A stretch of 64,000 nucleotides of DNA, taken from contig CM026386.1 in NCBI GenBank assembly GCA_014843695.1, forward strand, positions 90,503,955 through 90,567,954, written 5' to 3'. Shown in pieces: positions 1 through 15,900 of this stretch (the stretch's first letter is position 1; each line of letters starts with the position of its first letter). The position numbers and the translations under genes were made by a program. This DNA is from Archivesica marissinica (taxonomy: Eukaryota > Mollusca > Bivalvia > Venerida > Vesicomyidae). The notes under the pieces were generated by a model. That model was given only the letters and a program-made list of their open reading frames with translations, made no database searches and was not told where the DNA came from.

Positions 1-3000
1 TTGCGATACATGGTTCCCTATCAGTTGACGACATTTACTGACTAATGACATTGCGATACATGGTTCCCTATCAGTTAGCTACATGTACTGACTAATGACA
101 TTGCGATACATGGTTCCCTATCAGTAGACGACATGTACTGACTAATGACATTGCGATACATGGTTCCCTATCAGTTGACGACATTTACTGACTAATGACA
201 TTGCGATACATGGTTCCCTATCAGTTAGCTACATGTACTGACTAATGACATTGCGATACATGGTTCCCTATCAGTTGACGACATTTACTGACTAATGTCA
301 TTGCGATACATGGTTCCCTATCAGTTAACTACATGTACTGACTAATGTCATTGCGATACATGGTTCCCTATCAGTTGACGACATTTACTGACTAATGTCA
401 TTGCGATACATGGTTCCCTATCAGTTGACGACATTTACTGACTAATGTCATTGCGATACATGGTTCCCTATCAGTTAGCTACATGTACTGACTAATGTCA
501 TTGCGATACATGGTTCCCTATCAGTTGACGACATTTCTGACTAATGTCATTGCGATACATGGTTCCCTATCAGTTAGCTACATGTACTGACTAATGCCAT
601 TGCGATACATGGTTCCCTATCAGTTGACGACATGTACTGACTAATGCCATTGCGATACATGGTTCCCTATCAGTTGACGACATTTACTGACTAATGACAT
701 TGCGATACATGGTTCCCTATTCGTTAGCTACATTTACTGACTAATGACATTGCGATACATGGTTCCCTATCAGTTGACGACATTTACTGACTAATGACAT
801 TGCGATACATGGTTCCCTATCAGTTGACGACATTTACTGACTAATGTCATTGCGATACATGGTTCCCTATCAGTTGACGACATGTACTGACTAATGACAT
901 TGCGATACATGGTTCCCTATCAGTTGACGACATTTACTGACTAATGTCATTGCGATACATGGTTCCCTATCAGTTGACGACATTTACTGACTAATGTCAT
1001 TGCGATACATGGTTCCCTATCAGTTGACGACATTTACTGACTAATGACATTGCGATACATGGTTCCCTATCAGTTGACTACATTTACTGACTAATGTCAT
1101 TGCGATACATGGTTCCCTATCAGTTGACGACATTTACTGACTAATGACATTGCGATACATGGTTCCCTATCAGTTGACGACATGTACTGACTAATGACAT
1201 TGCGATACATGGTTCCCTATCAGTTGACGACATTTACTGACTAATGTCATTGCGATACATGGTTCCCTATCAGTTGACGACATTTACTGACTAATGACAT
1301 TGCGATACATGGTTCCCTATCAGTTGACGACATTTACTGACTAATGACATTGCGATACATGGTTCCCTATCCGTTAGCTACATTTACTGACTAATGACAT
1401 TGCGATACATGGTTCCCTATTCGTTAGCTACATTTACTGACTAATGACATTGCGATACATGGTTCCCTATCAGTTGACGACATTTACTGACTAATGACAT
1501 TGCGATACATGGTTCCCTATCAGTTGACGACATTTACTGACTAATGTCATTGCGATACATGGTTCCCTATCAGTTAGCTACATGTACTGACTAATGACAT
1601 TGCGATACATGGTTCCCTATCAGTTGACGACATTTACTGACTAATGTCATTGCGATACATGGTTCCCTATCAGTTAGCTACATGTACTGACTAATGACAT
1701 TGCGATACATGGTTCCCTATCAGTAGACGACATGTACCGACTAATGACATTGCGATACATGGTTCCCTATCAGTTGACGACATTTACTGACTAATGACAT
1801 TGCGATACATGGTTCCCTATCAGTTAGCTACATGTACTGACTAATGACATTGCGATACATTGTTCCCTATCAGTTGACGACATTTACTGACTAATGTCAT
1901 TGCGATACATGGTTCCCTATCAGTTAGCTACATGTACTGACTAATGTCATTGCGATACATGGTTCCCTATCAGTTGACGACATTTACTGACTAATGACAT
2001 TGCGATACATGGTTCCCTATCAGTTGACGACATTTACTGACTAATGTCATTGCGATACATGGTTCCCTATCAGTTGACGACATTTACTGACTAATGTCAT
2101 TGCGATACATGGTTCCCTATCAGTTAGCTACATGTACTGACTAATGCCATTGCGATACATGGTTCCCTATCAGTTGACGACATTTACTGACTAATATCAT
2201 TGCGATACATGGTTCCCTATCAGTTGACGACATTTACTGACTAATGACATTGCGATACATGGTTCCCTATTCGTTAGCTACATTTACTGACTAATGACAT
2301 TGCGATACATGGTTCCCTATCAGTTGACGACATTTACTGACTAATGACATTGCGATACATGGTTCCCTATCAGTTGACGACATTTACTGACTAATGTCAT
2401 TGCGATACATGGTTCCCTATCAGTTGACGACATTTACTGACTAATGTCATTGCGATACATGGTTCCCTATCAGTTGACGACATTTACTGACTAATGTCAT
2501 TGCGATACATGGTTCCCTATCAGTTAGCTACATGTACTGACTAATGACATTTCGATAAATTGTTCCCTATCAGTTGACGACATTTACTGACTAATGTCAT
2601 TGCGATACATGGTTCTCTATCAGTTGACGACATGTACTGATTAATGACATTGCGATACATGGTTCCCTATCAGTTGACTACATTTACTGACTAATGTCAT
2701 TGCGATACATGGTTCCCTATCAGTTGACGACATTTACTGACTAATGACATTGCGATACATGGTTCCCTATCAGTTGACGACATTTACTGACTAATGTCAT
2801 TGCGATACATGGTTCCCTATCAGTTGACGACATGTACTGACTAATGACATTGCGATACATGGTTCCCTATCAGTTGACGACATTTACTGACTAATGTCAT
2901 TGCGATACATGGTTCCCTATCAGTTGACGACATTTACTGACTAATGTCATTGCGATACATGGTTCCCTATCAGTTGACGACATTTACTGACTAATGTCAT

Positions 3001-6000
3001 TGCGATACATGGTTCCCTATCAGTTAGCTACATGTACTGACTAATGACATTGCGATACATTGTTCCCTATCAGTTGACGACATTTACTGACTAATGACAT
3101 TGCGATACATGGTTCCCTATCAGTTAGCTACATTTACTGACTAATGACATTGCGATACATGGTTCCCTATCCGTTAGCTACATTTACTGACTAATGACAT
3201 TGCGATACATGGTTCCCTATCAGTTGACGACATTTACTGACTAATGACATTGCGATACATGGTTCCCTATCAGTTAGCTACATGTACTGACTAATGTCAT
3301 TGCGATACATGGTTCCCTATCAGTTGACGACATTTACTGACTAATGACATTGCGATACATGGTTCCCTATCAGTTGACGACATTTACTGACTAATGTCAT
3401 TGCGATACATGGTTCCCTATCAGTTACCTACATGTACTGACTAATGTCATTGCGATACATGGTTCCCTATCAGTTGACGACATTTACTGACTAATGTCAT
3501 TGCGATACATGGTTCCCTATCAGTTGACGACATTTACTGACTAATGTCATTGCGATACATGGTTCCCTATCAGTTAGCTACATGTACTGACTAATGTCAT
3601 TGCGATACATGGTTCCCTATCAGTTGACGACATTTACTGACTAATGTCATTGCGATACATGGTTCCCTATCAGTTGACGACATTTACTGACTAATGACAT
3701 TGCGATACATGGTTCCCTATCAGTTGACGACATTTACTGACTAATGACATTGCGATACATGGTTCCCTATCCGTTAGCTACATTTACTGACTAATGACAT
3801 TGCGATACATGGTTCCCTATCCGTTAGCTACATTTACTGACTAATGACATTGCGATACATGGTTCCCTATCAGTTGACGACATTTACTGACTAATGACAT
3901 TGCGATACATGGTTCCCTATCAGTTGACGACATTTACTGACTAATGTCATTGCGATACATGGTTCCCTATCAGTTAGCCACATGTACTGACTAATGACAT
4001 TGCGATACATGGTTCCCTATCAGTTGACGACATGTACTGACTAATGACATTGCGATACATGGTTCCCTATCAGTTGACGACATTTACTGACTAATGACAT
4101 TGCGATACATGGTTCCCTATCAGTTAGCTACATGTACTGACTAATGACATTGCGATACATTGTTCCCTATCAGTTGACGACATTTACTGACTAATATCAT
4201 TGCGATACATGGTTCCCTATCAGTTGACGACATGTACTGACTAATGTCATTGCGATACATGGTTCCCTATCAGTTGACGACATTTACTGACTAATGTCAT
4301 TGCGATACATGGTTCCCTATCAGTTAGCTACATGTACTGACTAATGACATTGCGATACATGGTTCCCTATCAGTTGACTACATTTACTGACTAATATCAT
4401 TGCGATACATGGTTCCCTATCAGTTGATGACATTTACTGACTAATGACATTGCGATACATGGTTCCCTATCAGTTGACGACATTTACTGACTAATGTCAT
4501 TGCGATACATGGTTCCCTATCAGTTGACGACATGTACAGACTAATGACATTGCGATACATGGTTCCCTATCAGTTGACGACATTTACTGACTAATGTCAT
4601 TGCGATACATGGTTCCCTATCAGTTGACGACATTTACTGACTAATGTCATTGCGATACATGGTTCCCTATCAGTTGACGACATTTACTGACTAATGTCAT
4701 TGCGATACCTGGTTCCCTATTAGTTAGCTACATGTACTGACTAATGACATTTCGATAAATTGTTCCCTATCAGTTGACGACATTTACTGACTAATGACAT
4801 TGAGTTACATGGTTCTCTATCAGTTGACGACATTTACTGACGTATGACATTGCGATACATGGTTCCCTATCCGTTAGCTACATTTACTGACTAATGACAT
4901 TGCGATACATGGTTCCCTATTCGTTAGCTACATTTACTGACTAATGACATTGCGATACATGGTTCCCTATCAGTTGACGACATTTACTGACTAATGACAT
5001 TGCGATACATGGTTCCCTATCAGTTAGCTACATGTACTGACTAATGACATTGCGATACATTGTTCCCTATCAGTTGACGACATTTACTGACTAATGTCAT
5101 TGCGATACATGGTTCCCTATCAGTTAGCTACATGTACAGACTAATGACATTGCGATGCATGGTTCCCTATCAGTAGACGACATGTACCGACTAATGACAT
5201 TGCGATACATGGTTCCCAATCAGTTGACGACATTTACTGACTAATGACATTGCGATACATGGTTCACTATCAGTTAGCTACATGTACTGACTAATCACAT
5301 TGCGATACATTGTTCCCTATCAGTTGACGACATTTACTGACTAATGTCATTGCGATACCTGGTTCCCTATCAGTTAGCTACATGTATTGACTAATGTCAT
5401 TGCGATACATAGTTCCCTATCAGTTGACGACATTTACTGACTAATGACATTGCGATACATGGTTCTCTATCAGTTGACGACATTTACTGACTAATGTCAT
5501 TGCGATACATGGTTCCCTATCAGTTACCTACATGTATTGACTAATGTCATTGCGATTCATGGTTCCCCATCAGTTGACGACATTTACTGACTAATGTCAT
5601 TGCGATACATGGTTCCCTATCAGTTAGCTACATGTATTGACTAATGTCATTGCGATACATGGTTCCCTATCAGTTGACGACATTTACTGACTAATGTCAT
5701 TGCGATACATGGTTCCCTATCAGTTGACGACATTTACTGACTAATGACATTGCAATACATGGTTCCCTATCAGTTAGCTACATTTACTGACTAATGTCAT
5801 TGCGATACATGGTTCCCTATCAGTTGACGACATGTACTGACTAATGTCATTGCGATACATGGTTCCCTATCCGTTAGCTACATTTACTAAATAATGCCAT
5901 TGTGATACATGGTTCCCTATCAGTTAGCTACATGTACTGACTAATGCCATTGTGATACATGGTTCCCTATCCGTTAGCCACATGTACTGACTAATGCCAT

Positions 6001-8991
6001 TGCGATACATGGTTCCCTATCAGTTGACGACATTTACTGACTAATGACATTGCGATACATGGTTCCCTATTCGTTAGCTACATTTACTGACTAATGACAT
6101 TGCGATACATGGTTCCCTATCAGTTGACGACATTTACTGACTAATGACATTGCGATACATGGTTCCCTATCAGTTGACGACATTTACTGACTAATGTCAT
6201 TGCGATACATGGTTCCCTATCAGTTGACGACATGTACCGACTAATGACATTGCGATACATGGTTCCCTATCAGTTGACGACATTTACTGACTAATGACAT
6301 TGCGATACATGGTTCCCTATCAGTTGACGACATTTACTGACTAATGACATTGCGATACATGGTTCCCTATCAGTTAGCTACATGTACTGACTAATGTCAT
6401 TGCGATACATGGTTCCCTATCAGTTAGCGACATGTACTGACTAATGCCATTGCGATACATGGTTCCCTATCAGTTAACGACATGTACTGACTAATGCCAT
6501 TGCGATACATGGTTCCCTATCAGTTAGCTACATGTACTGACTAATGACATTGCGATACATGGTTCCCTATCAGTTGAGACATTTACTGACTAATATCATT
6601 GCGATACATGGTTCCCTATCAGTTGACGACATTACGACTAATGACATTGCGATACATGGTTCTCTACAGTTACGACATTTACGACTAATGCATTGCGATA
6701 CATGGTTCCCTATCAGTTCAATTACAAACATGCACCAACCACCTATCAGTGACGACATTTACTGACTAATGACATTGCGATACATGGTTCCCTATCAGTT
6801 AGCTACATTTACTGACTAATGACATTGCGATACATGGTTCCCTATCAGTTGACGACATTTACTGACTAATGACATTGCGATACATGGTTCCCTATCAGTT
6901 AGCTACATGTACTGACTAATGACATTGCGATACATGGTTCCCTATCAGTTGACGACATTTACTGACTAATGACATTGCGATACATGGTTCCCTATCAGTT
7001 GACGACATTTACTGACTAATGACATTGCGATACATGGTTCCCTATCAGTTGACGACATTTACTGACTAATGTCATTGCGATACATGGTTCCCTATCAGTT
7101 AGCTACATGTACTGACTAATGACATTGCGATACATTGTTCCCTATCAGTTGACGACATTTACTGACTAATGACATTGCGATACATGGTTCCGGTTCTCTA
7201 TCAGTTGACGACATTTACTGACTAATGTCATTGCGATACATGGTTCCCTATCAGTTGACGACATGTACTGACTAATGACATTGCGATACATGGTTCCCTA
7301 TCAGTTGACGACATTTACTGACTAATGTCATTGCGATACATGGTTCCCTATCAGTTGACTACATTTACTGACTAATGTCATTGCGATACATGGTTCCCTA
7401 TCAGTTGACGACATTTACTGACTAATGTCATTGCGATACATGGTTCCCTATCAGTTGACGACATTTACTGACTAATGACATTGCGATACATGGTTCCCTA
7501 TCAGTTGACGACATTTACTGACTAATGACATTGCGATACATGGTTCCCTATCAGTTGACGACATGTACTGACTAATGACATTGCGATACATGGTTCCCTA
7601 TCAGTTGACGACATTTACTGACTAATGACATTGCGATACATGGTTCCCTATCAGTTAGCTACATGTACTGACTAATGCCATTGTGATACATGGTTCCCTA
7701 TCCGTTAGCCACATGTACTGACTAATGCCATTGCGATACATGGTTCCCTATCAGTGACGACATTTACTGACTAATGCATTGCGATACATGGTTCCCTATC
7801 AGTTGACGACATTTAGACTAATGACAGCGATACATGGTTCCCTATCAGTTAGCTACATGTACAGACTAATGACATTGCGATACATGGTTCCCTATCAGTA
7901 GACGACATGTACCGACTAATGACATTGCGATACATGGTTCCCAATCAGTTGACGACATTTACAGACTAATGTCATTGCGATACCTGGTTCACTATCAGTT
8001 AGCTACAGTAACAACCCATAGTTCCCTATCAGTTGACGAAAGTTACGACTAATGACATTGCGGTACATGGTTCCCATCAGTTGACGACATTTACAAAAAC
8101 AAACACACAACAAACTGACTAATCACATTGCGATACATTGTTCCCTATCAGTTGACGACATTTACTGACTAATGTCATTGCGATACCTGGTTCCCTATCA
8201 GTTAGCTACATGTATTGATTAATGTCATTGCGATACATAGTTCCCACAACACAACAACAAACACAACAACCTATCAGTTGACGACATTTACTGACTAATG
8301 TCATTGCGATACATGGTTCCCTATCAGTTACCAATTAGACTACGACATTGCAATACATGGTTCACTATCAGTTGCTACCATTTACCTGAATAATGTACAT
8401 TGCGATACGGTTCACCATCAGTTGACGACATTAATGATAATGACATTGAGATAACACCCCAACCCACAAACAAAACAAATGGTTCCCTATCAGTGACGAC
8501 ATACGATATGACATTGCGATACATGGTTCCCTATCAGTTACCTACATTTACTGACTAATGACATTGCGATACATGGTTCCCTATCAGTTGACGACATTTA
8601 CTGACTAATTTCATTGCGATACATGGTACCCCATCAGTTGACGACATTTACTGACTAATGACATTGCGATACATGGTTCCCTATCAGTCAGCTACATGTA
8701 CTGACTAATGACATTGCGATACATGTTTCCCTATCAGTTAAGACATTTACTGACTAATGACATTGCGATACATGGTTCCCTATCAGTTAGCTACATTTAC
8801 TAACTAATGACATTGCGATACATGGTTCCCTATCAGTTGACGACATTTACTGACTAATGCCATTGCGATACATGGTTCCCTATCAGTTGAAGACATTTAC
8901 TGACTAATATCATTGCGATACATGGTTCCCTATCAGTTAACTACATTTACTGACTAATGACATTGCGATACATGGTTCCCTATTAGTTAGC
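1..8991. repeat. 50-bp satellite array
   Basis: About 180 head-to-tail copies of a 50-bp monomer that begins ttgcgatacatggttcccta and ends actaatgNca. The array extends beyond the left window edge and ends in the assembly gap. Two main monomer lineages alternate: one carries cagttgacgacattt, the other cagttagctacatgt, with a ccgttagctacattt mixture as a minor form. The base before the final ca is a, t or c. Identity between monomers is mostly above 90 percent up to about 6570. Fifty is not a multiple of three, so the frame rotates between monomers and the short ORFs here are not genes. I saw no CENP-B-box-like motif. Confidence 0.98.
6570..8500. other. Degraded stretch of the 50-bp satellite with A/C-only inserts
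   Basis: Within the 50-bp array, monomers here carry many single-base losses and several foreign strings made almost only of A and C. These lie near 6718-6750, 8094-8114, 8246-8271 and 8452-8478. Clean monomers resume on both sides of each insert. The pattern could be true decay of an array segment, or error-prone consensus in a region that is hard to assemble. The abrupt mix of clean and damaged monomers favours the second. Confidence 0.7.
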
Positions 8992-9991
8992 NNNNNNNNN
9001 NNNNNNNNNNNNNNNNNNNNNNNNNNNNNNNNNNNNNNNNNNNNNNNNNNNNNNNNNNNNNNNNNNNNNNNNNNNNNNNNNNNNNNNNNNNNNNNNNNNN
9101 NNNNNNNNNNNNNNNNNNNNNNNNNNNNNNNNNNNNNNNNNNNNNNNNNNNNNNNNNNNNNNNNNNNNNNNNNNNNNNNNNNNNNNNNNNNNNNNNNNNN
9201 NNNNNNNNNNNNNNNNNNNNNNNNNNNNNNNNNNNNNNNNNNNNNNNNNNNNNNNNNNNNNNNNNNNNNNNNNNNNNNNNNNNNNNNNNNNNNNNNNNNN
9301 NNNNNNNNNNNNNNNNNNNNNNNNNNNNNNNNNNNNNNNNNNNNNNNNNNNNNNNNNNNNNNNNNNNNNNNNNNNNNNNNNNNNNNNNNNNNNNNNNNNN
9401 NNNNNNNNNNNNNNNNNNNNNNNNNNNNNNNNNNNNNNNNNNNNNNNNNNNNNNNNNNNNNNNNNNNNNNNNNNNNNNNNNNNNNNNNNNNNNNNNNNNN
9501 NNNNNNNNNNNNNNNNNNNNNNNNNNNNNNNNNNNNNNNNNNNNNNNNNNNNNNNNNNNNNNNNNNNNNNNNNNNNNNNNNNNNNNNNNNNNNNNNNNNN
9601 NNNNNNNNNNNNNNNNNNNNNNNNNNNNNNNNNNNNNNNNNNNNNNNNNNNNNNNNNNNNNNNNNNNNNNNNNNNNNNNNNNNNNNNNNNNNNNNNNNNN
9701 NNNNNNNNNNNNNNNNNNNNNNNNNNNNNNNNNNNNNNNNNNNNNNNNNNNNNNNNNNNNNNNNNNNNNNNNNNNNNNNNNNNNNNNNNNNNNNNNNNNN
9801 NNNNNNNNNNNNNNNNNNNNNNNNNNNNNNNNNNNNNNNNNNNNNNNNNNNNNNNNNNNNNNNNNNNNNNNNNNNNNNNNNNNNNNNNNNNNNNNNNNNN
9901 NNNNNNNNNNNNNNNNNNNNNNNNNNNNNNNNNNNNNNNNNNNNNNNNNNNNNNNNNNNNNNNNNNNNNNNNNNNNNNNNNNNNNNNNNNN
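8992..9991. other. Assembly gap, 1000 N
   Basis: Exactly 1000 N. The round length marks a placeholder of unknown true size. The left flank is the 50-bp satellite and the right flank is the unrelated 32/46-bp satellite, so the junction between the two arrays is not known. Confidence 0.99.
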
Positions 9992-12900
9992 CAGTTATAC
10001 AGTGAACGTTATACGGTCGGACAATGATTTCACTTCTACCTTATACAGTGAACATTATACGGTCGGACAATGATTTCATTTGTACGTTATACGGTCGGAC
10101 AATGATTTCACTTGTACGTTATACGGTCGGACAATGATTTCACTGGTACGTTAAACAGTCGGACAATGATTTCACTTGTACGGTATACAGTGAACGTTAT
10201 ACGGTTGGACAATGATTTCACTTGTACGTTATACAGTGAACGTTATACTGTCGGACAATGATTTCACTTGTACGTTATACAGTGAACGTTATACGGTCGG
10301 ACAATGATTTCACTTGTACATTATACTGTGAACGTTATACTGTCAAAAATTATTTCAATGGTACGTTATCAATGAATGTTATACGGTCGGACAATGATTT
10401 CACTTGTAGGTTATACAGTGAACGTTATACGGTCGGACAATGATTTCACTTTACGCTATACAGTGAACGTTATACGGTCGGACAATGATTTCACTTGTAG
10501 TTTACGTCGGACAATGATTTCACTTGTACATTATACAGTGAACGTTATATGGTCGGACAATGATTTCACTTGTACGTTATACATTCGGACAATGATTTCA
10601 CTTGAATGTTATATGGTCGGACAATGATTTCACTTGTACGTTATACAGTGAACGTTATACGGTCGGACAATGATTTCACTTGTACATTATACAGTGAACG
10701 TTATACGGTCGGACAATGATTTCACTTGTACGTTATACGGTCGGACAATGATTTCACTTGTACGTTATACGGTCAGACAATGATTTCACTTGTACGTTAT
10801 ACAGTTGGACAATGATTTCACTTGTACGTTATACAGTGAACGTTATACGGTCGGACAATGATTTCACTTGTACGTTATACAGTGAACGTTATATCGTCGG
10901 ACAATGATTTCACTTGTACGTTATACAGTGAACGTTATACGGTCGGACAATGATTTCACTTGTACGTTATAAGGTCGGACAATGATTTCACTTGTACGTT
11001 ATACGGTCGGACAATGATTTCACTTGTACGTTATACAGTGAACGTTATATGGTCGGACAATGATTTCACTTGTACGTTATACAGTGAACATTATACGGTC
11101 GGACAATGATTTCACTTGTACGTTATACAGTGAATGTTATACGGTCGGACAATGATTTCACTTGTACGTTATACAGTGAACGTTATACGGTCGGACAATG
11201 ATTTCACTTGTACATTATACGGTCGGACAATGATTTCACTTGTACGTTATATGGTCGGACAATGATTTCACTTGTACGTTAAACGGTCGGACAATGATTT
11301 CACGTGTACGTTATACAGTGAACGTTATACGGTCGAACAATGATTTCACTTGTACGTTATACAGTGAACGTTATACGGTCGGACAATGATTTCACTTGTA
11401 CGTTATACAGTGAACGTTATATGGTCGGACAATGATTTCACTGGTACGTTATACAGTGAACGTTATACGGTCGGACAATGATTTCACTTGTACGCTATAC
11501 GGTCGGACAATGATTTCACTGGTATGTTAAACAGTCGGACAATGATTTCACTTGTACGGTATACAGTGAACGTTATACGGTTGGACAATGATATCACTTG
11601 TACGTTATACAGTGAACGTTATACTGTCGGACAATGATTTCACTTGTACGTTATACAGTGAACGTTATACGGTCGGACAATGATTTCACTTGTACATTAT
11701 ACTGTGAACGTTATACTGTCCAACAATTATTTCAATGGTACGTTATTCAATGAATGTTATACGGTCGGACAATGATTTCACTTGTAGGTTATACAGTGAA
11801 CGTTATACGGTCGGACAATGATTTCACTTCTACGCTATACAGTGAACGTTATACGGTCGGACAATGATTTCATTTGTACGTTATACAGTGAACGTTATAT
11901 GGTCGGACAATGATTTCACTTGTACGTTATACATTCGGACAATGATTTCACTTGAATGTTATATGGTCGGACAATGATTTCACTTGTACGTTATACAGTG
12001 AACGTTGTACGGTCGGACAATGATTTCACTTGTACATTATACAGTGAACGTTATACGGTCGGACAATGATTTCACTTGTACATTATACAGTGAATGTTAT
12101 ACGGTCGGACAATGATTTCACTTGTACATTATACAGTGAACGTTATACGGTTGGACAATGATTTCACTTGTACATTATACGGTCGGACAATGATTTCACT
12201 TGTGTTATACGGTCGGACAATGATTTCACTTGTACGTTAAACGGTCGGACAATGATTTCACGTGTACGTTATACAGTGAACGTTATACGGTCGAACAATG
12301 ATTTCACTTGTACGTTATACAGTGAACGTTATACGGTCGGACAATGATTTCACTTCTACCTTATACATTGAACATTATACGGTCGGACAATGATTTCACT
12401 TGTACGTTATACGGTCGGACAATGATTTCACTTGTACGTTATACGGTCGGACAATGATTTCACTTGTACGCTATACGGTCGGACAATGATTTCACTTGTA
12501 CGTTATACAGTGAACTTTATACGGTCGGACAATGATTTCACTTCTACGCTATACAGTGAACGTTATACGGTCGGACAATGATTTCACTTGTACGTTATAC
12601 AGTGAACGTTATATGGTCGGACAATGATTTCACTGGTACGTTATACATTCGGACAATGATTTCACTTGAATGTTATATGGTCGGACAATGATTTCACCTG
12701 TACGGTATACAATGAATGTTATACTGTCGGACAATGATTTCACTTGTACGTTATACAGTGAACTTTATACGGTCGGACAATGATTTCACTTCTACGCTAT
12801 ACAGTGAACGTTATACGGTCGGACAATGATTTCACTTGTACGTTATACAGTGAACGTTATACGGTCGGACAATGATTTCACTTGTACGTTATACGGTCGG

Positions 12901-15900
12901 ACAATGATTTCACTTGTACGTTATACGGGTTAATGGTCGGACAATGATTTCACTGGTACGTTATACAGTGAACGTTATACGGTCGGACAATGATTTCACT
13001 TGTACGTTATACAGTGAACGTTATACGGTCGGACAATGATTTCACTTCTACCTTATAGAGTGAACATTATACGGTCGGACAATGATTTCACTTGTACGTT
13101 ATACGGTTGGACAATGATTTCACTTGTACGTTATACGGTCGGACAATGATTTCACTTGTACGCTATACGGTCGGACAATGATTTCACTGGTACCTTAAAC
13201 AGTCGGACAATGATTTCACTTGTACGGTATACAATGAACGTTATACGGTTGGACAATGATTTCACTTGTACGTTATACAGTGAACGTTATACTGTCGGAC
13301 AATGATTTCACTTGTACGTTATACAGTGAACGTTATACGGTCGGACAATGATTTCACTTCTACGCTATACAGTGAACGTTATACGGTCGGACAATGATTT
13401 CACTTGTACGTTATACAGTGAACGTTATATGGTCGGACAATGATTTCACTGGTACGTTATACATTCGGACAATGATTTCACTTGAATGTTATATGGTCGG
13501 ACAATGATTTCACCTGTACGTTATACAGTGAACGTTGTACGGTCGGACAATGATTTCCCTTGTACATTATACAGTGAACGTTATACGGTCGGACAATGAT
13601 TTCACTTGTACGTTATACAGTGAATGTTATACGGTCGGACAATGATTTCACTTGTACATTATAGAGTGAACGTTATACGGTCGGACAATGATTTCACTTG
13701 TACGTTATACGGTCGGACAATGATTTCACTTGTACGTTATACGGTCAGACAATGATTTCACTTGTACGTTATATGGTCGTACAATGATTTCACTTGTACG
13801 TTATACAGTGAACGTTATATCGTCGGACAATGATTTCACTTGTACGTTATACAGTGAACGTTATACGGTCGGACAATGATTTCACTTGTACGTTATACAG
13901 TGAACGTTATATCGTCGGAAAATGATTTCACTTGTACGTTATACAGTGAACGTTATACGGTCGGACAATGATTTCACTTGTACGTTATAAGGTCGGACAA
14001 TGATTTCACTTGTACGTTATACGGTCGGACAATGATTTCACTTGTACGTTATACAGTGAACGTTATACGGTCGGACAATGATTTCACTTCTACCTTATAC
14101 AGTGAACATTATTCGGTCGGACAATGATTTCACTTCTACCTTATACGGTCGGACAATGATTTCACTTGTATGTTATACGGTCGGACAATGATTTCACTTG
14201 TACGTTATACGGTCGAACAATGATTTCACTTGTACGTTATACAGTGAACGTTATACGGTCGGACAATGATTTCACTTCTACCTTATACAGTGAACATTAT
14301 ACGGTCGGACAATGATTTCATTTGTACGTTATACGGTCGGACAATGATTTCACTTGTACGTTATACGGTCGGACAATGATTTCACTTGTACGCTATACGG
14401 TCGGACAATGATTTCACTGGTACGTTAAACAGTCGGACAATGATTTCACTTGTACGGTATACAGTGAACGTTATACGGTTGGACAATGATTTCACTTGTA
14501 CGTTATACAGTGAACGTTATACTGTCAGACAATGATTTCACTTGTACGTTATACAGTGAACGTTATAAGGTCGGACAATGATTTCACTTGTACATTATAC
14601 TGTGAACGTTATACTGTCAAACAATTATTTCAATGGTACGTTATTCAATGAATGTTATACGGTCGGACAATGATTTCACTTGTAGGTTATACAGTGAACG
14701 TTATACGGTCGGACAATGATTTCACTTCTACGCTATACAGTGAACGTTATACGGTCGGACAATGATTTCACTTGTACATTATACAGTGAACGTTATATGG
14801 TCGGACAATGATTTCACTTGTACGTTATACATTCGGACAATTATTTCACATGAATGTTATATGGTCGGACAATGATTTCACTTGTACGTTATACAGTGAA
14901 CGTTGTACGGTCGGACAATGATTTCACTTGTACATTATACAGTGAACGTTATACGGTCGGACAATGATTTCACTTGTACGTTATACGGTCGGACAATGAT
15001 TTCACTTGTACGTTATACGGTCAGACAATGATTTCACTTGTACGTTATACAGTTGGACAATGATTTCACTTGTACGTTATACAGTGAACGTTATACGGTC
15101 GGACAATGATTTCACTTGTACGTTATACAGTGAACGTTATATCGTCGGACAATGATTTCACTTGTACGTTATACAGTGAACGTTATACGGTCGGACAATG
15201 ATTTCACTTGTACGTTATAAGGTCGGACAATGATTTCACTTGTACGTTATACGGTCGGACAATGATTTCACTTGTACGTTATACAGTGAACGTTATATGG
15301 TCGGACAATGATTTCACTTGTACGTTATACAGTGAACATTATACGGTCGGACAATGATTTCACTTGTACGTTATACAGTGAATGTTATACGGTCGGACAA
15401 TGATTTCACTTGTACGTTATACAGTGAACATTATACGGTCGGACAATGATTTCACTTGTACATTATACGGTCGGACAATGATTTCACTTGTACGTTATAT
15501 GGTCGGACAATGATTTCACTTGTACGTTAAACGGTCGGACAATGATTTCACGTGTACGTTATACAGTGAACGTTATACGGTCGAACAATGATTTCACTTG
15601 TACGTTATACAGTGAACGTTATACGGTCGGACAATGATTTCACTTCTACCTTATACAGTGAACATTATACGGTCGGACAATGATTTCACTTGTACGTTAT
15701 ACGGTCGGACAATGATTTCACTTGTACTTTATACGGTCGGACAATGATTTCACTTGTACGCTATACGGTCGGACAATGATTTCACTGGTATGTTAAACAG
15801 TCGGACAATGATTTCACTTGTACGGTATACAGTGAACGTTATACGGTTGGACAATGATATCACTTGTACGTTATACAGTGAACGTTATACTGTCGGACAA

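Noticed and set aside
6544..6765. ORFs on both strands in the 50-bp satellite
   Set aside because: They occur only where indels in the degraded array happen to keep a frame open.
1..8991. Centromeric satellite with CENP-B box
   Set aside because: No sequence resembling the box was found in the monomer; array location on the chromosome cannot be read from the window.
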